64,000 nucleotides of DNA from Hypericum androsaemum. Its lineage: Eukaryota; Streptophyta; Magnoliopsida; Malpighiales; Hypericaceae. The notes under the pieces were generated by a model. It was not told the origin of the DNA and did no database searches. It saw only the letters and a program-made list of their open reading frames with translations. The DNA is taken from the NCBI GenBank assembly GCA_963995505.1, contig OZ023187.1, positions 6,783,176 through 6,847,175 on the forward strand. The letters run 5' to 3'. Shown here piece by piece: positions 22,191 to 32,660 of the stretch (position 1 is the first letter of the stretch; each line of letters starts with the position of its first letter). Made by a program: the position numbers and the translations under genes.

Positions 22191-22394
22191 TGTAGAAAAG
22201 CATAAGTCACTAGCTTTACCTTGTATTTAGATGTGCTTTTATAGCATTACAGTCTAAGTTCGATAACGACTAGGGTTTTACAAAGTCTCCTATTGTAACT
22301 ACAAGTCTATTCTAGACATTTCTTATCAGTAGGATCCTATACAAATCTGAACGATACAACTTGATAAGTCAAGGTAATATTAACACATCTAACA
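22191..22394 (-). repeat. 5' LTR of the copia element
   Basis: 204 bp, TG...CA. It would carry the promoter for the minus-strand transcript. Differs from the 3' LTR at 5 transitions. Confidence 0.97.
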
Positions 22395-22399
22395 ATCCG

Positions 22400-23057
22400 T
22401 TGGACACAGACACGCTATGATACAAAGTTATAGAAAAAATCATTTTCACAAGAAAGCATTAACCGTGGAAAACAGGTTCCAGCATATGAAATTTAAATGG
22501 AAGCTTGCCTTGGCCATTCGACACACGGGCCTGAGCTCGGTACCATCACTAGGTCTAGATAGGCCAAAATCGAGAATTCAGGTACATAACGAGCCTGAAA
22601 CACATTGAACCTCAACTTCCTCATTGCGATTCACCAAAATGGAAACCGAAGCATAAATCTACAAACTAAAATTTAAAAGAAATGCCAAAGCCTCAAGAGC
22701 TCGAAGTCAACCTTACTTAGATCAGCTCAGAAAACACTTTCATTTTTAGACGCCTGTATGAGAGACTCCTACACCGTGCGAATGAGCTGTGGAAAGTCTC
22801 TGAGTTAGCCTCCAAATAGTCCTCCCACAACTTTATGTTAGAATTTCCATATCCAACCTAAAACTTTAAAACAATGGATCGGTAGATTGTTCACACTTAT
22901 AAACTTGTCCCCCACTCTTGCATATATTTGCGCGCACTGAGATATTATCATCTAGCGCCCAGCATAGGAAGTTTCATATCCGTGGAGGGCATACAAGCGA
23001 CCATACCCGAGTCTGCAGCTTCCTTCCGAGTCTTGATTCTAAAGATATTAGCAGGAA
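22400..23057. other. Intergenic DNA right of the copia element
   Basis: Moderate complexity sequence with no recognised gene. It contains many restriction-like palindromes but no repeat structure that I can delimit. Confidence 0.4.
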
Positions 23058-23109
23058 CTAATTAATTAAGCCAAAAAGAAAGAGCAGGAGAAGGTAGAGC
23101 AGAAGAAAT

Positions 23110-23258
23110 AAGGGGAGGTCGCGGAGGATGCTGACGAGGAGGCTGGTCATGGCGACGCCTTCAAGGAGAGCTTTGGGATCATCCTTATCGGTGGCCTTGT
23201 AGAGCTCAGCGTCGCGGAGGGCGTATTCGATCTTAATCTCGTACCTCATCATCAACAT
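23110..23258 (-). pseudogene. SCAR/WAVE N-terminal fragment
   Basis: Minus-strand translation gives [20 protein letters not shown], followed by a segment with [14 protein letters not shown] and SILRDL. This is the start of the SCAR homology domain of plant SCAR/WAVE proteins, whose usual pattern is MPLxRYxxRNEYxLxDPELY, then [33 protein letters not shown]. The match stops after SILRDL, where a hydrophobic run unrelated to SCAR follows. Full-length family members exceed 1,000 aa. They activate the ARP2/3 complex and actin nucleation. Only the first 45-50 codons survive, so this is a gene fragment. Confidence 0.75.
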
Positions 23259-23734
23259 TTCTTACTCTGTTTTGGTGTTTATTCATCCCGCATGGTGCTG
23301 ATTTCAGCTATTAGTATCAGCAATCGATTCACTCTCGAGCAACTGCAAGGACACAACATAGTATGTCAATGTCTTCAACGTTATGTGCTAGTATTCTCTA
23401 AATGGTGTTCGTCAAACTATATTTTCAATATAAATTTCCTATTTTGTCATTTAATACTTTTTAATCATTTTGTGCCGTTGAATTTATTCAGCACCCAATC
23501 CAGCCTCCTATCGACTAAGTCTTGCTTAGATTTCTTCATTGATTTTTCCTTTAGATTTGTTGCTCCCTTCTTTTCAAAATTTTCAGGTTTTTTTTTCTTC
23601 TTGATCTGCTTTTTGAAATCGCTGCCTAGTTTTTCCATATTAGTGACAGTGACAAAAATTCAGTTATTGCGTTGCTCTAAGACCTAATAATTCTATTTAG
23701 GCACTCCATATTTAGAGAAACCAGAGATCGAAAA
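23259..23734. other. AT-rich spacer
   Basis: No recognisable gene. T-rich stretches occur at 23520-23640. Confidence 0.4.
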
Positions 23735-24189
23735 AATAAAGATAAATTAATTTTGAACAACTTACTAATAAATAAAGCATATGATATTGGCTTTCCCTCT
23801 AAGTGGGTTAACTGTGTTATGGCTTCGATATCATCAGTCGCGTATGTTGTACTACTGAATAGCAACCCCTTGGAGTGGTTCAAACCATCTAGGGAGATAC
23901 GTCAAGGTCACCCAATTTTACCTTACTTGTTTATATGCGTGCGGAAGTTTTCTCGAGATCTATAATGTCTGCGCAACAAAGAAATAATATCTCTGGGTAT
24001 AAATTGAACAATTTTTTCCCTACTTTGACCCACGTCTTTTTCGCGGATGATACTCTGTTATTTGGGCGGACTTTTATCCTGGAATCGCTTTTTCTTGAAA
24101 AAAAAATTTGTTCGATTTTCCAAATGCTACTGGTTAGAGTTTCAATCTTGCTAAGTCGAGTATCCTTTTTGGTAAATGGTGCCAAGTGA
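23735..24189 (+). mobile_element. LINE reverse-transcriptase fragment
   Basis: Two overlapping plus-strand frames together resemble the core of a non-LTR reverse transcriptase. They contain INKAYDIGFPSKWVNCVM (equivalent of SKAYDRV..W), REIRQGHPILPYLF (the RQGDPLSPYLF motif) and FFADDTLLFGR (catalytic F/YADD). A frameshift near 23940 separates the first part from the ADD part. No endonuclease or RNase H is attached, so this is an isolated fragment. It is in the opposite orientation to the other LINE pieces at 5 and 45 kb. Confidence 0.85.
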
Positions 24190-24914
24190 TAAAAGCGCCC
24201 AAGGAGTACCTGCTGCGAGGCCCGCGCGGGTCACCAAGTTTTGTGCCTTTTTTCCTAAAAATGGTAAATTTCACTTTGATACCTAATAGTTTTATGAAAT
24301 TTCATTTTAGTACAATATACCATAACTTTGGAATCGTTTGGAGTTTTTGCTATACTAATATATTTTTAGAAATAGAATTGAATGATGTACACAAATTTAT
24401 GAGTTTGGCTTTGGGACGATTTAGTCGTTGGAATTTTTTGCCGTTGGAATTATTTCATCATTGGGATTTTTTTGCCGTTGAAAAATCTGATTTGCCGTTG
24501 AAAATTGATGCGTCATTGTGACTTTGCAGTTGAAAAAATTTATTTACTGTTGAAAAACCCGATTCATTGTTGAAAATTTATGTGCCGTTGGGATTTTTGT
24601 ACTTTTTTTGTGTTGGGATGAAAATGTACTAAAATGAAGTTGCAAAAAACATTTTGGTACCAAAATTAAATTACACGATTACCGAAAGTTCAACCAATTA
24701 CACGATTATGAACCAAACATCCTCCTCCATTTTATTTTCTGAAGTATCCTGATATTTCTTGAAACTCCTACATTATATATTACAGTACAACAGAATTATC
24801 GATATTTTTTTGGAGAATTGCACATAAACAAAGTTACTTTTTTGTTGTATATTACTCATTTAATAGCCAAAAATTTAATTATTGTTGAGGTACAAAAATA
24901 ATCTCGGAATTGTC
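24190..24914. repeat. Degenerate GCCGTTG-type short tandem array and flanks
   Basis: Between about 24415 and 24610 the motif GCCGTTGRAATTTTT or CCGTTGAAAA recurs eight or more times at intervals of 20-35 bp with much divergence. It looks like an eroded minisatellite. The flanks up to 24914 are AT-rich with nothing recognised. Confidence 0.6.
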
Positions 24915-26550
24915 AACATATTTCGAGGTACCAGGTGTGGTCTCAAAGCGATCACATCCGCTTCCCGCATGCCTCGGTGATGCTCCTCGGTAAAATCCTC
25001 ATAACTTTCTATCCGGAGCTCGGATTAAGATGATTCAAGTTGCTGAGTAAAGATAAGACATAAATCTATGACTTTGTAGTTTGTGATGTCTTCAGATTCG
25101 GGGCGAAAGTAGGTCAAAAATACTGGTCAAGGCGGGAGGATGCTTTAGTCCTCAAGGCAGGAACCCGGATGTACGCTTTGATCTACAAGGGGGAAACCTG
25201 GAAGTATGCTTTGACCTATAAGGCGAGAGTCTAGATGGTTGCTTTGATATTGAGGTGGAAGCCTGGGTTGGATGCCTTGGCTCGAGAAGCGGGATGTCCG
25301 GGTTGGACGCCTTTGTCCTTGAAGTGGGATGTCCGAGTTGTGCATCTCAAACCGTGAAGTGATATGTCCGGGTGGGCACCTCGGCCCTTGAAGAAGATGT
25401 CCGAGTGGGCTCCGTCTCACTTTAAGCTTGGTAGTGGACGCCGTCCCACTTTGGACTTGGTGGTAGGCGTCCTCCCACTTTGGACTTGGTAGTGGACGCC
25501 GTCCATTCTGCCTTGGAATTGGTAGTGGAAGCCGTCCATCCCGCCTTGGATTTGGTAGTGGACGCCGTCTGTTCCGCTTTGGACTTGGTAGTGGATGTTG
25601 TCCGTCCTGCCTTAGACTTGGTAGTGGACGCCTCGTACTTGGGCGACGAGTGTTGACCGAGTAGGCGCCTCATGCTTTGGGACGTCCCGGTGATGGGCGC
25701 TTCATTCTTAGATTGGCACGTCCAATAAGGCACCTTTCCTTTGACAACCGAGTGGGCGGGACGTCCGAATATGCATTTTTCCTCTAACAAACCGGGTAGG
25801 CGCCTCGACTTTAAAAATTTGATTGGACGCCTCATGCTTAGAACGGGATGTCTGGATGAGCATCTTTCTTTCGAAGTCCGGGTAAGCGCCTCGTCCTTGA
25901 AGACTGATAGGGCTCTTTGGCCCATTAGGCGGGAGCCCGATAGGGCGCTTTGAATTTTTGAAGGGGTGGCCCGGATGAGTCCTTTAAGAATTAATTTGGA
26001 CGATGACGGGCTCAAGACGAGATTTTACATAGAAGGTTCGTGAAGGTTGAGACGGCTTATATTTTCTAAGTTAAGCTGAGATTCCCGATATTTGGGCAAG
26101 ACTTGGTTGGTACGATCGGGATAGTCCTATGAGAGGACGAGATCTGCTCATTTGAGGAAGGCGGCTTGGATTTTCCTATTTTGAGCCGGGTTGATTTGGA
26201 AGCAATATATTCGTTCAGGACGGATTTTTCTAGTGCGGAAGGACGGTTTAGCTAATTCCTATTTCAGGCTGGGTGAATGGAGACGGCCTAATAGAGATTT
26301 CTCTTAACTTGAAGGCCAAGGCTAGGTCAAGGCGTCTACTATATAAGGAGGACTCGGGCGATGGAGAAAGAGATCACCAACACAACTACACACAACGACT
26401 ATCTTCCTCCCTATCTTTCTCTTAGCTTAGACCTAGCTTAGCATATTCTGTAGATCTTTTTCCCCTCCGTTAAGCCGACCTTGGGACGTCCACTCCGGAT
26501 CTGTCTCGGGTTTACTTGACATTCTTGTACCCCTTTTTCCCAGAACAATT
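24915..26550 (+). mobile_element. Possible solo LTR of a large retrotransposon
   Basis: A block that is clearly richer in G and C than its surroundings, with no protein-coding similarity. Near its right end there is a CTATATAAGGAGG promoter-like sequence (26338-26350), followed by an ACAACTACACACAACGACTA leader and a T/C-rich U5-like tail ending at CCCAGAACA (about 26546). A TGTCAACA-type start at about 24916 would give TG...CA ends. I could not find a matching target-site duplication, nor a second LTR, so this is an inference from composition and promoter layout. Confidence 0.35.
25428..25640. repeat. 33-bp minisatellite (about 7 units)
   Basis: Units share CTTGGTAGTGGACGCCGTCC. The first two units are 29 bp and the next four are 33 bp (11 codons). 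Read on the minus strand this gives an artificial 11-residue repeat rich in Ser, Thr and Lys. Looser relatives of the unit (GATGTCCGGGTTGGACGCC) extend to about 25,950. Confidence 0.85.
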
Positions 26551-27395
26551 ATAATCTTGTCAAAGTAAAAAAATGTAAAACATCACTAAAATAATATTTT
26601 ACTATGATTCAAATGATATCCCCTCTCGCTCGACCGCGCTCCCCAACCAAAAATATCAGATATGTTCGCAATATATCAGATATGGTTTATGTAAGAGATC
26701 AATTACGAGGGAATTCAAATAGAATTTCAAATTCACGAGACTTTTGTAAATGATCCCCTCCAGTTATTCAAGCAATGTACTGATCTACACTTCAATTGCT
26801 TACTAGAAACAATTATGCCCTTGAGAAGGCAATCTCTTTCTAGAAAATGGACTGATCTCTAATAAGAAGATTTATTTAATTAACGAAATAAAAGATTGAA
26901 AAAGATAAGAGTAAAAAGAGCAGGCTCAGTTCTCTAAATAAAAAAGAGCAGGCTCAGGCCTAAAAGAAAAGGTAGTTCTTTTGGGTGTTGTTGGTTCGGG
27001 AGAGAGGGGAGAGCCCTAGCAGTTTCCGAATATCCGAGTTGCAAGTTACAATTTAACCACCCGAACCGTTGATTGGTTCAGGTGCTTGAATTGTAACTCG
27101 TCGTTTCAAGAGGTTTCCGAGTTGCTGCTTGAAACAGAGAGAATGGTCCAAGCGGCAAAGAATATGCCACAAGATATTGCGTCAAATGATCTTTACATCA
27201 GATGAATCTTCTTGAACTCCGAAAGTCATGCACAAAACAGAATTGGAAATTTGGGGCACATCACACCCGGGTTAATAACCGAAAAGAACATTCCGACATC
27301 ATCGTAAGCAAGAACGCGTCGACACAAAGACATAACCAGTAGCAAACACCAGAAAAACGCCTGAAAAGTGATGTAATATTGACTTGTAGATGCAC
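26551..27395. other. Spacer downstream of the alpha-SNAP pseudogene
   Basis: No gene recognised. A short direct repeat AAAAAGAGCAGGCTCAG occurs at about 26914 and 26941. An imperfect hairpin lies at 27039-27110 (GTTACAATT/AATTGTAAC). Confidence 0.5.
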
Positions 27396-28245
27396 TTAGG
27401 TAAGGTCATCCTCTTCCAGCTCTTTAGCATTGTTCTTCTCCTTTACCCTCAACAAAAGAGTAGTCTTTCAGGAATCCTGCGTTGTCAAGGCAGAAAAGAA
27501 CTAATTACATTAGACATAACTGAATTTTCCATAATGCTCGCACCAAGTCAATGCATAGAGCGGAGTACACAAATTTTCCCACACACTATAAATTTTAACC
27601 AAAAGAACTGCCAAACAAAGTAAAAAAACTTGGATCCAGTTCCCGCACATTATTTCAGACTTTATTCATTTATCAACTAACTCATCATAGCAAGCAGTGA
27701 TATGAAAATGAGGGGGAAACTCATACCTGATACCGTTCCAATGCGTTTGAAATGACAACAACATCGCCCCTGCAGAGTTGGCAAATACCAGCATTAAGCA
27801 GATGGCCCGTGACTCCATACTTCAACAAATTATTATCAAGTGATTGTCGGGCTATTTCTTCATAAATCTCAATTGACTTTTGATGCTGGAGACAAAACAG
27901 GCAACCCAATTAGAAGCCCAATCAGAAAGAACAAGAAGATGCTTCTGTGCAAGCTGTGCCACAAAAAAAAACAGAAGAAGAACAACCACAAAGAATTGCT
28001 CTCTTGTGCAGTTTGAAATTGGTGTTCCTCAAATTTATATGAGTAAACTAGCCCATACAGATTAGTGCACAACGATTTATTGCTCGGACAGTTTAAAAGA
28101 AAGAGAGCATTTCACCAACATGAAACAGGTAAACAAACTTTACTTGGGCGTTTTAAATATAGCTACTTACCATACGTTGTGCATTAGAGCTATCAAAATG
28201 CATAACAATGGGCTAGCTAAGACATTTGATGAGATTTATAACAAT

Positions 28246-28535
28246 ACTACAAAATCATACATAAGAGGAAATGGTGTTTCTTATAGAAATCAAAACAAGC
28301 ATAACACTCCATTTCTAACACCCAAAAACAGATGGGATAGAGAGGTGCAAAATCTTGTGAAAAATGCTAGCTGCTAAACATGTATCTATGACCATAACTA
28401 CAAAATCGTACAAAAGAAGAAAGGATGTTTCTTATACAAATCAAAACAAATATAACACTCCATTTCTGACACCCAAAAACTGATGGGATAGAGAGGTACA
28501 AAGTCTAGTGAGAAACGCAAGCTGCTAAATGTGTA
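28246..28535. repeat. Tandem duplication of about 150 bp in the SNAP intron
   Basis: Two direct copies (about 28246-28385 and 28398-28535) share CTACAAAATC, CACTCCATTTCT, CACCCAAAAAC and GATGGGATAGAGAGGT, with about 15 percent divergence. No coding content. Confidence 0.8.
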
Positions 28536-28870
28536 TGCTCTTACTATTCTAGCTCGCCAGCAAATTGTGCTATTTTTTACTTGCATTGATTGGCTGACGT
28601 TGTTACTTCTTTGCTTTGGAATAAGTATTGATTCTTCCAATATCACAAAACATTTCAATTCCCCACCCAAGCATGAAATGGCCTCTGCGCAGTATGAAGT
28701 ACCAAATAAATTATCATGGGAGAAAAAATTGGCAAAAAAATGAAATAGAAAACTCTTCATCGTCATCTGTTGCATGTTAAATAATAAGTATGAGAACATC
28801 AAAATGCACCTGAAAGTTGAACTCAAGCATAAGACTCTCATTTGGATCACACTCAATATGATTCAATAGG

Positions 28871-29466
28871 TGATACCCCGTTAATGATATTTTCTATCTG
28901 AAATGTTTAAATAATTTGATTGGTACTATCCATACCAATTACCTTCTTTTCTGGCACACATCTTGAGAGAACTCCAAGGTTAAACGCATTTGGCCAGGAG
29001 TAGGATCAGGATGGGTGACCTCCTGAGAAGTTTCTGGGATGCGTGCGAGTGAGGACAAAGCACGCTAGAAAAGACTCGTGTTGGTCTGTGGAGACAGTCG
29101 GTCGGATCACAGGACGTTACATTTGGTATCAGAGCAAATACGGTTCTGGGACTGTTATGTGTTCTGTCTGGCGTGACGAGGACGTCGCGTATTTAAGGAG
29201 GGATGAATGTTATACCCCGTTAATGATATATTCTGTCTGCAACGCTTAAGTGATTTGATTGGTACTATCCATACCAACAAGGTGCACCTTTTTTTCTGGC
29301 ACACATCTTAAGAGAACTCCAAGGTTAAACATGTTTGGCCGGGAGTAGGATCAGGATGGGTGACCTCCTGGAAAGTTTTTGGGATGTGTGTGAGTGAGAA
29401 CAAAGTACGCTAGAAAAGACTCGTGTTGGTCTGTGGAGACAGTCGGTCAGATTACAGGGTGTTACA
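28871..29466 (+). mobile_element. Cassandra TRIM with 5S rRNA-like LTRs
   Basis: A 596-bp element. LTRs at 28871-29121 and 29208-29466 start TG(TT)ATACCCCGTTAATG and end GTTACA. Each contains a 5S rRNA-like block (GAACTCCAAGGTTAAAC, GGATGGGTGACCTCCTG), the hallmark of Cassandra elements. The 5' LTR is followed by the initiator-tRNA-Met primer site TGGTATCAGAGC (29124-29135). A purine tract AAGGAGGGATGAA (29195-29207) precedes the 3' LTR. The interior is only 86 bp, with no coding capacity, so it depends on another element's enzymes. No clean 5-bp target duplication was found (ATAGG on the left, AGAAT on the right). It lies in the alpha-SNAP pseudogene region. Confidence 0.93.
28952..29052 (+). 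repeat. 5S rRNA-derived block in the 5' LTR of Cassandra
   Basis: The block contains the 5S internal control region equivalents (AGGTTAAAC, GATCAGGATGGGTGACC). In Cassandra these sequences are thought to drive RNA polymerase III transcription. A second copy lies in the 3' LTR at about 29296-29396. It is not a genuine 5S gene because it is diverged and embedded in an LTR. Confidence 0.88.
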
Positions 29467-30493
29467 AGAATAGATCAACAAGCCAACATTATGGTCCCAC
29501 GCTTGCACTCACCAAATCACAGCACCATCAAAAGCTAAAGGCAACTTCTGTTTGCAGTTGTCACTCCGTTTGATGATTTTTCAAGTAAAGCAAGAAGGAA
29601 TAAAGCACAAAACAGACGCGGAATTAAAACTGTAATCCCATGTTCCAACTACAATCTTTCAAAGTAATTGTGCTCACTCGCGTGAAAAAAACACAAAAGA
29701 GGTCATACGCATTTCCAATCTGAATCAAGCTTGGTCAATAAAGTACCAGAAACAAAATGGATCGGCAAATAAGAGTGAAGAACAATATAAAAAATAAAAG
29801 GAAGTACCGTTAGTGTTGGTTTTCTTGTAATAATGTCCGGCTTTAACATAAGCCTGGGCAGCTTCATGCTTGCTATCCATCTATTAGATAAACATAAACA
29901 ACAACCAATTCTCTTTAAAAGTGAGTAACAATAGCAAAGAACATCATTATAAATGACCAAACAATCAGTTGTGAAGATCCAAATAAACAATCTAATTCGT
30001 GTATCTTCAAATGACAGCTGGCGAGCTTCATATAGGTTGATCCAGCTTTATCCCCTGAAACATTTAACCTACAAGAGTTAGAAAAAGATAAAAACAAAGA
30101 AAAGAAGTTCAAACTATAGAAAAATTAAACTAAACAAACCTATCCCAAATTTTCTTTTTAAAAAGAATCACGACAAGAAGTGAAATTATTACTTCTACAA
30201 TATAAAGGTTGCTAATTTTCTCTTTAGAGAGAAGCTGACAGTGAAGGACATACATAATTTGGCGAGCTTGCAAGAATTGGCAGCTTTCTCATAGAGATCA
30301 GCGGCATCTTTATGCTTTGAGCTAAATATGCCCCAGCCATTTAGCTTCTTTTCTGCTTTCTTCTCAAAATTCTCAGCTCTGGCCGCGTGATCTGGAAATG
30401 TCAGATAGTATAATATGATCTGGAGAGGTATTATTTTCACAAAAACACCAGTGTAGGAGACAATAAAGAGAAAACAAAGATATTTTCCTCTAC

Positions 30494-30750
30494 CTTCCTC
30501 CTTCGGGGCAGTAGCGGAGGCCTGCTGTGCACCCGCGGCAGCAAGGAGGGCCTGCTGTGCGCGTGTGACTGCTCGAGTATCTCTGGTGGTCCTCAGCTTC
30601 TGTTGACTTTTGCACAACTTGACATGCTTACGGAATTCAGACTCCCTGTCCCTGATCCAAGTATCGCAAGTTTCACAATGATAATCTTCGATGAGATGCA
30701 GTTGTCGGTACATCTTCTGGCTAACACTGTGCCATTTGAGGCCAGTCATC
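30494..30750 (-). CDS. C2HC zinc-finger-coding exon spliced in phase to alpha-SNAP
   Basis: The exon begins after a TTTGTAG acceptor with GATGACTGG. It encodes [19 protein letters not shown], then a putative zinc site Cys-x2-Cys-x13-His-x3-Cys ([12 protein letters not shown] to RKHVKLC), then an Ala/Gln-rich tail ending APKEE. The CETCDTWI part resembles U1/matrin-type zinc fingers of plant WBP4/ZOP1-like splicing proteins, but the similarity is weak. The exon ends at GAAG|GTAGAG. Joined to alpha-SNAP exon A this keeps frame exactly where the native Met-Gly-Asp start should be. Upstream, an open stretch at about 33109-33196 (RSWKHRKGHQSGR) ends at a GTAGGT donor whose phase would read through into this exon as Trp-Met. 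The upstream stretch has no start codon in that frame. Whether this is a remnant of another gene or a true fusion cannot be decided from the sequence. Confidence 0.5.
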
Positions 30751-31012
30751 CTACAAATAGATAACCAAACAAACATGCAGGAATTAGTAAGATAACCAAT
30801 AACAATGTATCAAAACCCTAGCAAATCAATAACAGGCAAGGGAAAAAAAAAGAAGATCAAACCCTAGGAAAATGTATCAAACCCTACCAAACCCTAGCAC
30901 ATCTCAGAGCAAATAATAGGCAGGAGATGTATCAAACCCAAAACCCTAGCCTAAATTCAGGGGGTTGAGGTCGGAGGGAGGGTAGGAGGTTAAAGGATGG
31001 TCGGAGGGAGGG

Positions 31013-32500
31013 TAAAAATGCCTTAGTATTTTGATTAAGTGCATATCAGAATTCAGTTAAGTATGATCAAGAAAAAGGCTACACAGTAGTACACTGATCA
31101 TAAACTCAGTTATCTTTAAGTACTATAAGATGCTAGTCATGATCATAAAGAAGTATATCGAGATATCGGTCATAAGCTACGAGGACTTAACTTGTAAGTT
31201 AGGTAAGTGACTTTTTCATTGAGATTGGGGTCATAAATCTTTATGTCGTGTGATCATTAATTTCTCAATAAAATCTGAGTGGTCAACGAAGACTATTTTA
31301 TGAGTTTGGTTGTTAAGAATTTTTCTAAGTCTAGATCAAGCCTTCACTTACACACTCTAGTTAAAGCTTGACAAAAAGATCGCGATATTTATCCCAAGGA
31401 AAGTTTGAATTTGAACCTTGCTATGATCAAGATGATTAAGCCTTTTACCCGCCGTACAAGCGCCTCGCTACGGCTTAATTGTTTGGTGGTTAAAGCACTA
31501 TTCTAGAGATTAGAGAGATTAACTTTGGAAAGAGTTATATAATCATCTTTGAACAAGTCCACGTGATGGGCAATTGCCTTAGACGATTCACTCTTTTGTC
31601 CAAGGAACAATTGTTTAAATTATGATTATGTTGATCTAACATAACCTGATACAAAAGAGGTTTCAGAAGTTCTTTTGGCTCTATTTTGTAATAGCTATTT
31701 TTAGGGATCAAATCAACCCTCATGTCGAAGTCTACTCAAGTCAAACCTAGGAAGAAACGTTGGCTATCTTGATAGCTAAGGAAAGCTTCTCCTCCAACAA
31801 CTACTTTTGACATGGTGAGCAAGCTTGGAGACTTGCTTTGAGAGCAAGGGCTAACAGCTACATGCAAGGGAGATCCTATAAATAGAAGATCAAGCCAAAG
31901 ACAAAGGTGAACCACTTGAAAGAAAAAGAAAGTGATCAAGATTCAAAGAAGAAATCTAGCTCAAATCTGAATTCCTACATTCAAGAGAGAAAAGCTGTGA
32001 TCACAAAGTGGTTAAGACAAAGAGCGTATTAGATATATTTTTGTCTTAGATACTTGCTCAACTTTTGTGTGAAGGTGTGAAAAGTATATTTATAAAAGCA
32101 GCGATAAGCTCAAGATTTCTAGAGATCCTATAAATCTAGAGTGAGGTAACTAGCAGGTGCCTGTGAAAGCTAGTGTATTGGGAGGTTACTAGTGAACCTG
32201 GTAAAACTAGAGAGTGGCAGCTAGCCGAAGTCTGTGAAGCTAGTGGTGTGAAGTTTGCAAGTGAACCTGATAAAATTTATGGTGTACTCTTGTATTTTTA
32301 TTGGGGATAATAAAAAGTGAGAGGATGGTTGAAGAGTGGACGTAGGCTCAAGTGTACCGAGCCGAACCACTATACATTTGGTGTCAATTCTCTCTATCCC
32401 TATTTTCATTTATGCTGATTGACTAAGTACCGAAGAAGTCAGAAAAATTGTTAGAAACATAATTCACCCAGCCCCCTAGGTTTCTTATTAGACCTACAGA
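31013..32500 (+). mobile_element. Possible copia-type solo LTR
   Basis: A block with no coding content interrupts a G/A-rich tract (GGTCGGAGGGAGGGT on the left, CAGAGGGAGAGGTCAGAGG on the right). Its right end has features common at copia LTR ends: GAGTGGACGTAGGCTCAAGT, GAACCACTATACATTTGGTG and ATTCACCCAGCCCCCTAGG. No internal domain or second LTR follows, and I cannot fix its ends or a target duplication. If real, it inserted into an intron or leader of the zinc-finger/SNAP gene. Confidence 0.35.
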
Positions 32501-32660
32501 GGGAGAGGTCAGAGGTTAATGGACGAAAGGGGAGGGAGAAGGAAGTCCGAGGCTAACAGATGGAGGGAGAAGAAAGTCAAAGGTTCAAGGACAGAGGGCA
32601 AAGTCAGAGGTTAACGGACGGATGCTACCGGAGGGAGGTTATAGGGATAAGAGATCACCT
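32501..32660. repeat. Purine-rich degenerate short repeats
   Basis: Three or four imperfect units share GTCAGAGGTTAACGGACGGA and GGAGGGAGAAG, continuing the tract at 30960-31012. They could be leader sequence of the minus-strand gene before the insertion at 31013-32500. Confidence 0.5.

Larger units (their letters stand above)
16991..22394 (-). mobile_element. Ty1/copia LTR retrotransposon, complete ends, interrupted by a MITE
   Basis: Complete element on the minus strand. It is bounded by 204-bp LTRs (16991-17194 and 22191-22394) and a perfect 5-bp target duplication ATCCG (16986-16990 and 22395-22399). The LTRs differ at 5 positions, all transitions, so insertion is fairly recent. The primer-binding site is complementary to initiator tRNA-Met (22179-22190), and the polypurine tract is next to the low-coordinate LTR. 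The order gag, protease, integrase, RT, RNase H defines the copia superfamily. The coding region is broken by a hAT-type MITE at 20079-20642 and by one in-frame TAG near the end of pol. It transposed into, and does not disrupt, any recognised host gene. Confidence 0.97.
27396..30391 (-). pseudogene. Alpha-SNAP (soluble NSF attachment protein), broken gene
   Basis: Exons on the minus strand match plant alpha-SNAP. Exon A (30254-30391) reads [20 protein letters not shown] to NSCKLAK. Exon B (30005-30054) reads WDKAGSTYMKLASCHLK, its first codon completed across the A/B junction. Exon C (29808-29880) reads MDSKHEAAQAYVKAGHYYKK. Exon D (27727-27885) reads [16 protein letters not shown] to NALERYQ. 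The last exon (27396-27476) ends with ELEEDDLT. Alpha-SNAP recruits NSF to disassemble SNARE complexes. Several lesions are visible. The exons between C and D (about 100 residues) and between D and the last exon are missing. The donor after exon B is AT instead of GT. The codon expected to be Trp just before KTTLLLRVKE is TGA. The intron after C holds a Cassandra element. A zinc-finger-coding exon joins exon A in phase (see 30494-30750). Confidence 0.88.

Noticed and set aside
25422..26015. A 197-aa basic repeat protein
   Set aside because: Produced by the 33-bp minisatellite; no start context, no similarity, probably LTR DNA.
28805..28870. A small exon reading CDPNESLMLEFNFQ next to the Cassandra element
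   Set aside because: A GT donor follows, but the sequence does not match any alpha-SNAP segment and no acceptor can be placed; too short to call.
28952..29052. A 5S rRNA gene
   Set aside because: The 5S-like block is repeated in both LTRs of a 596-bp element with primer site and purine tract, and is diverged from real 5S. It is a Cassandra LTR component.
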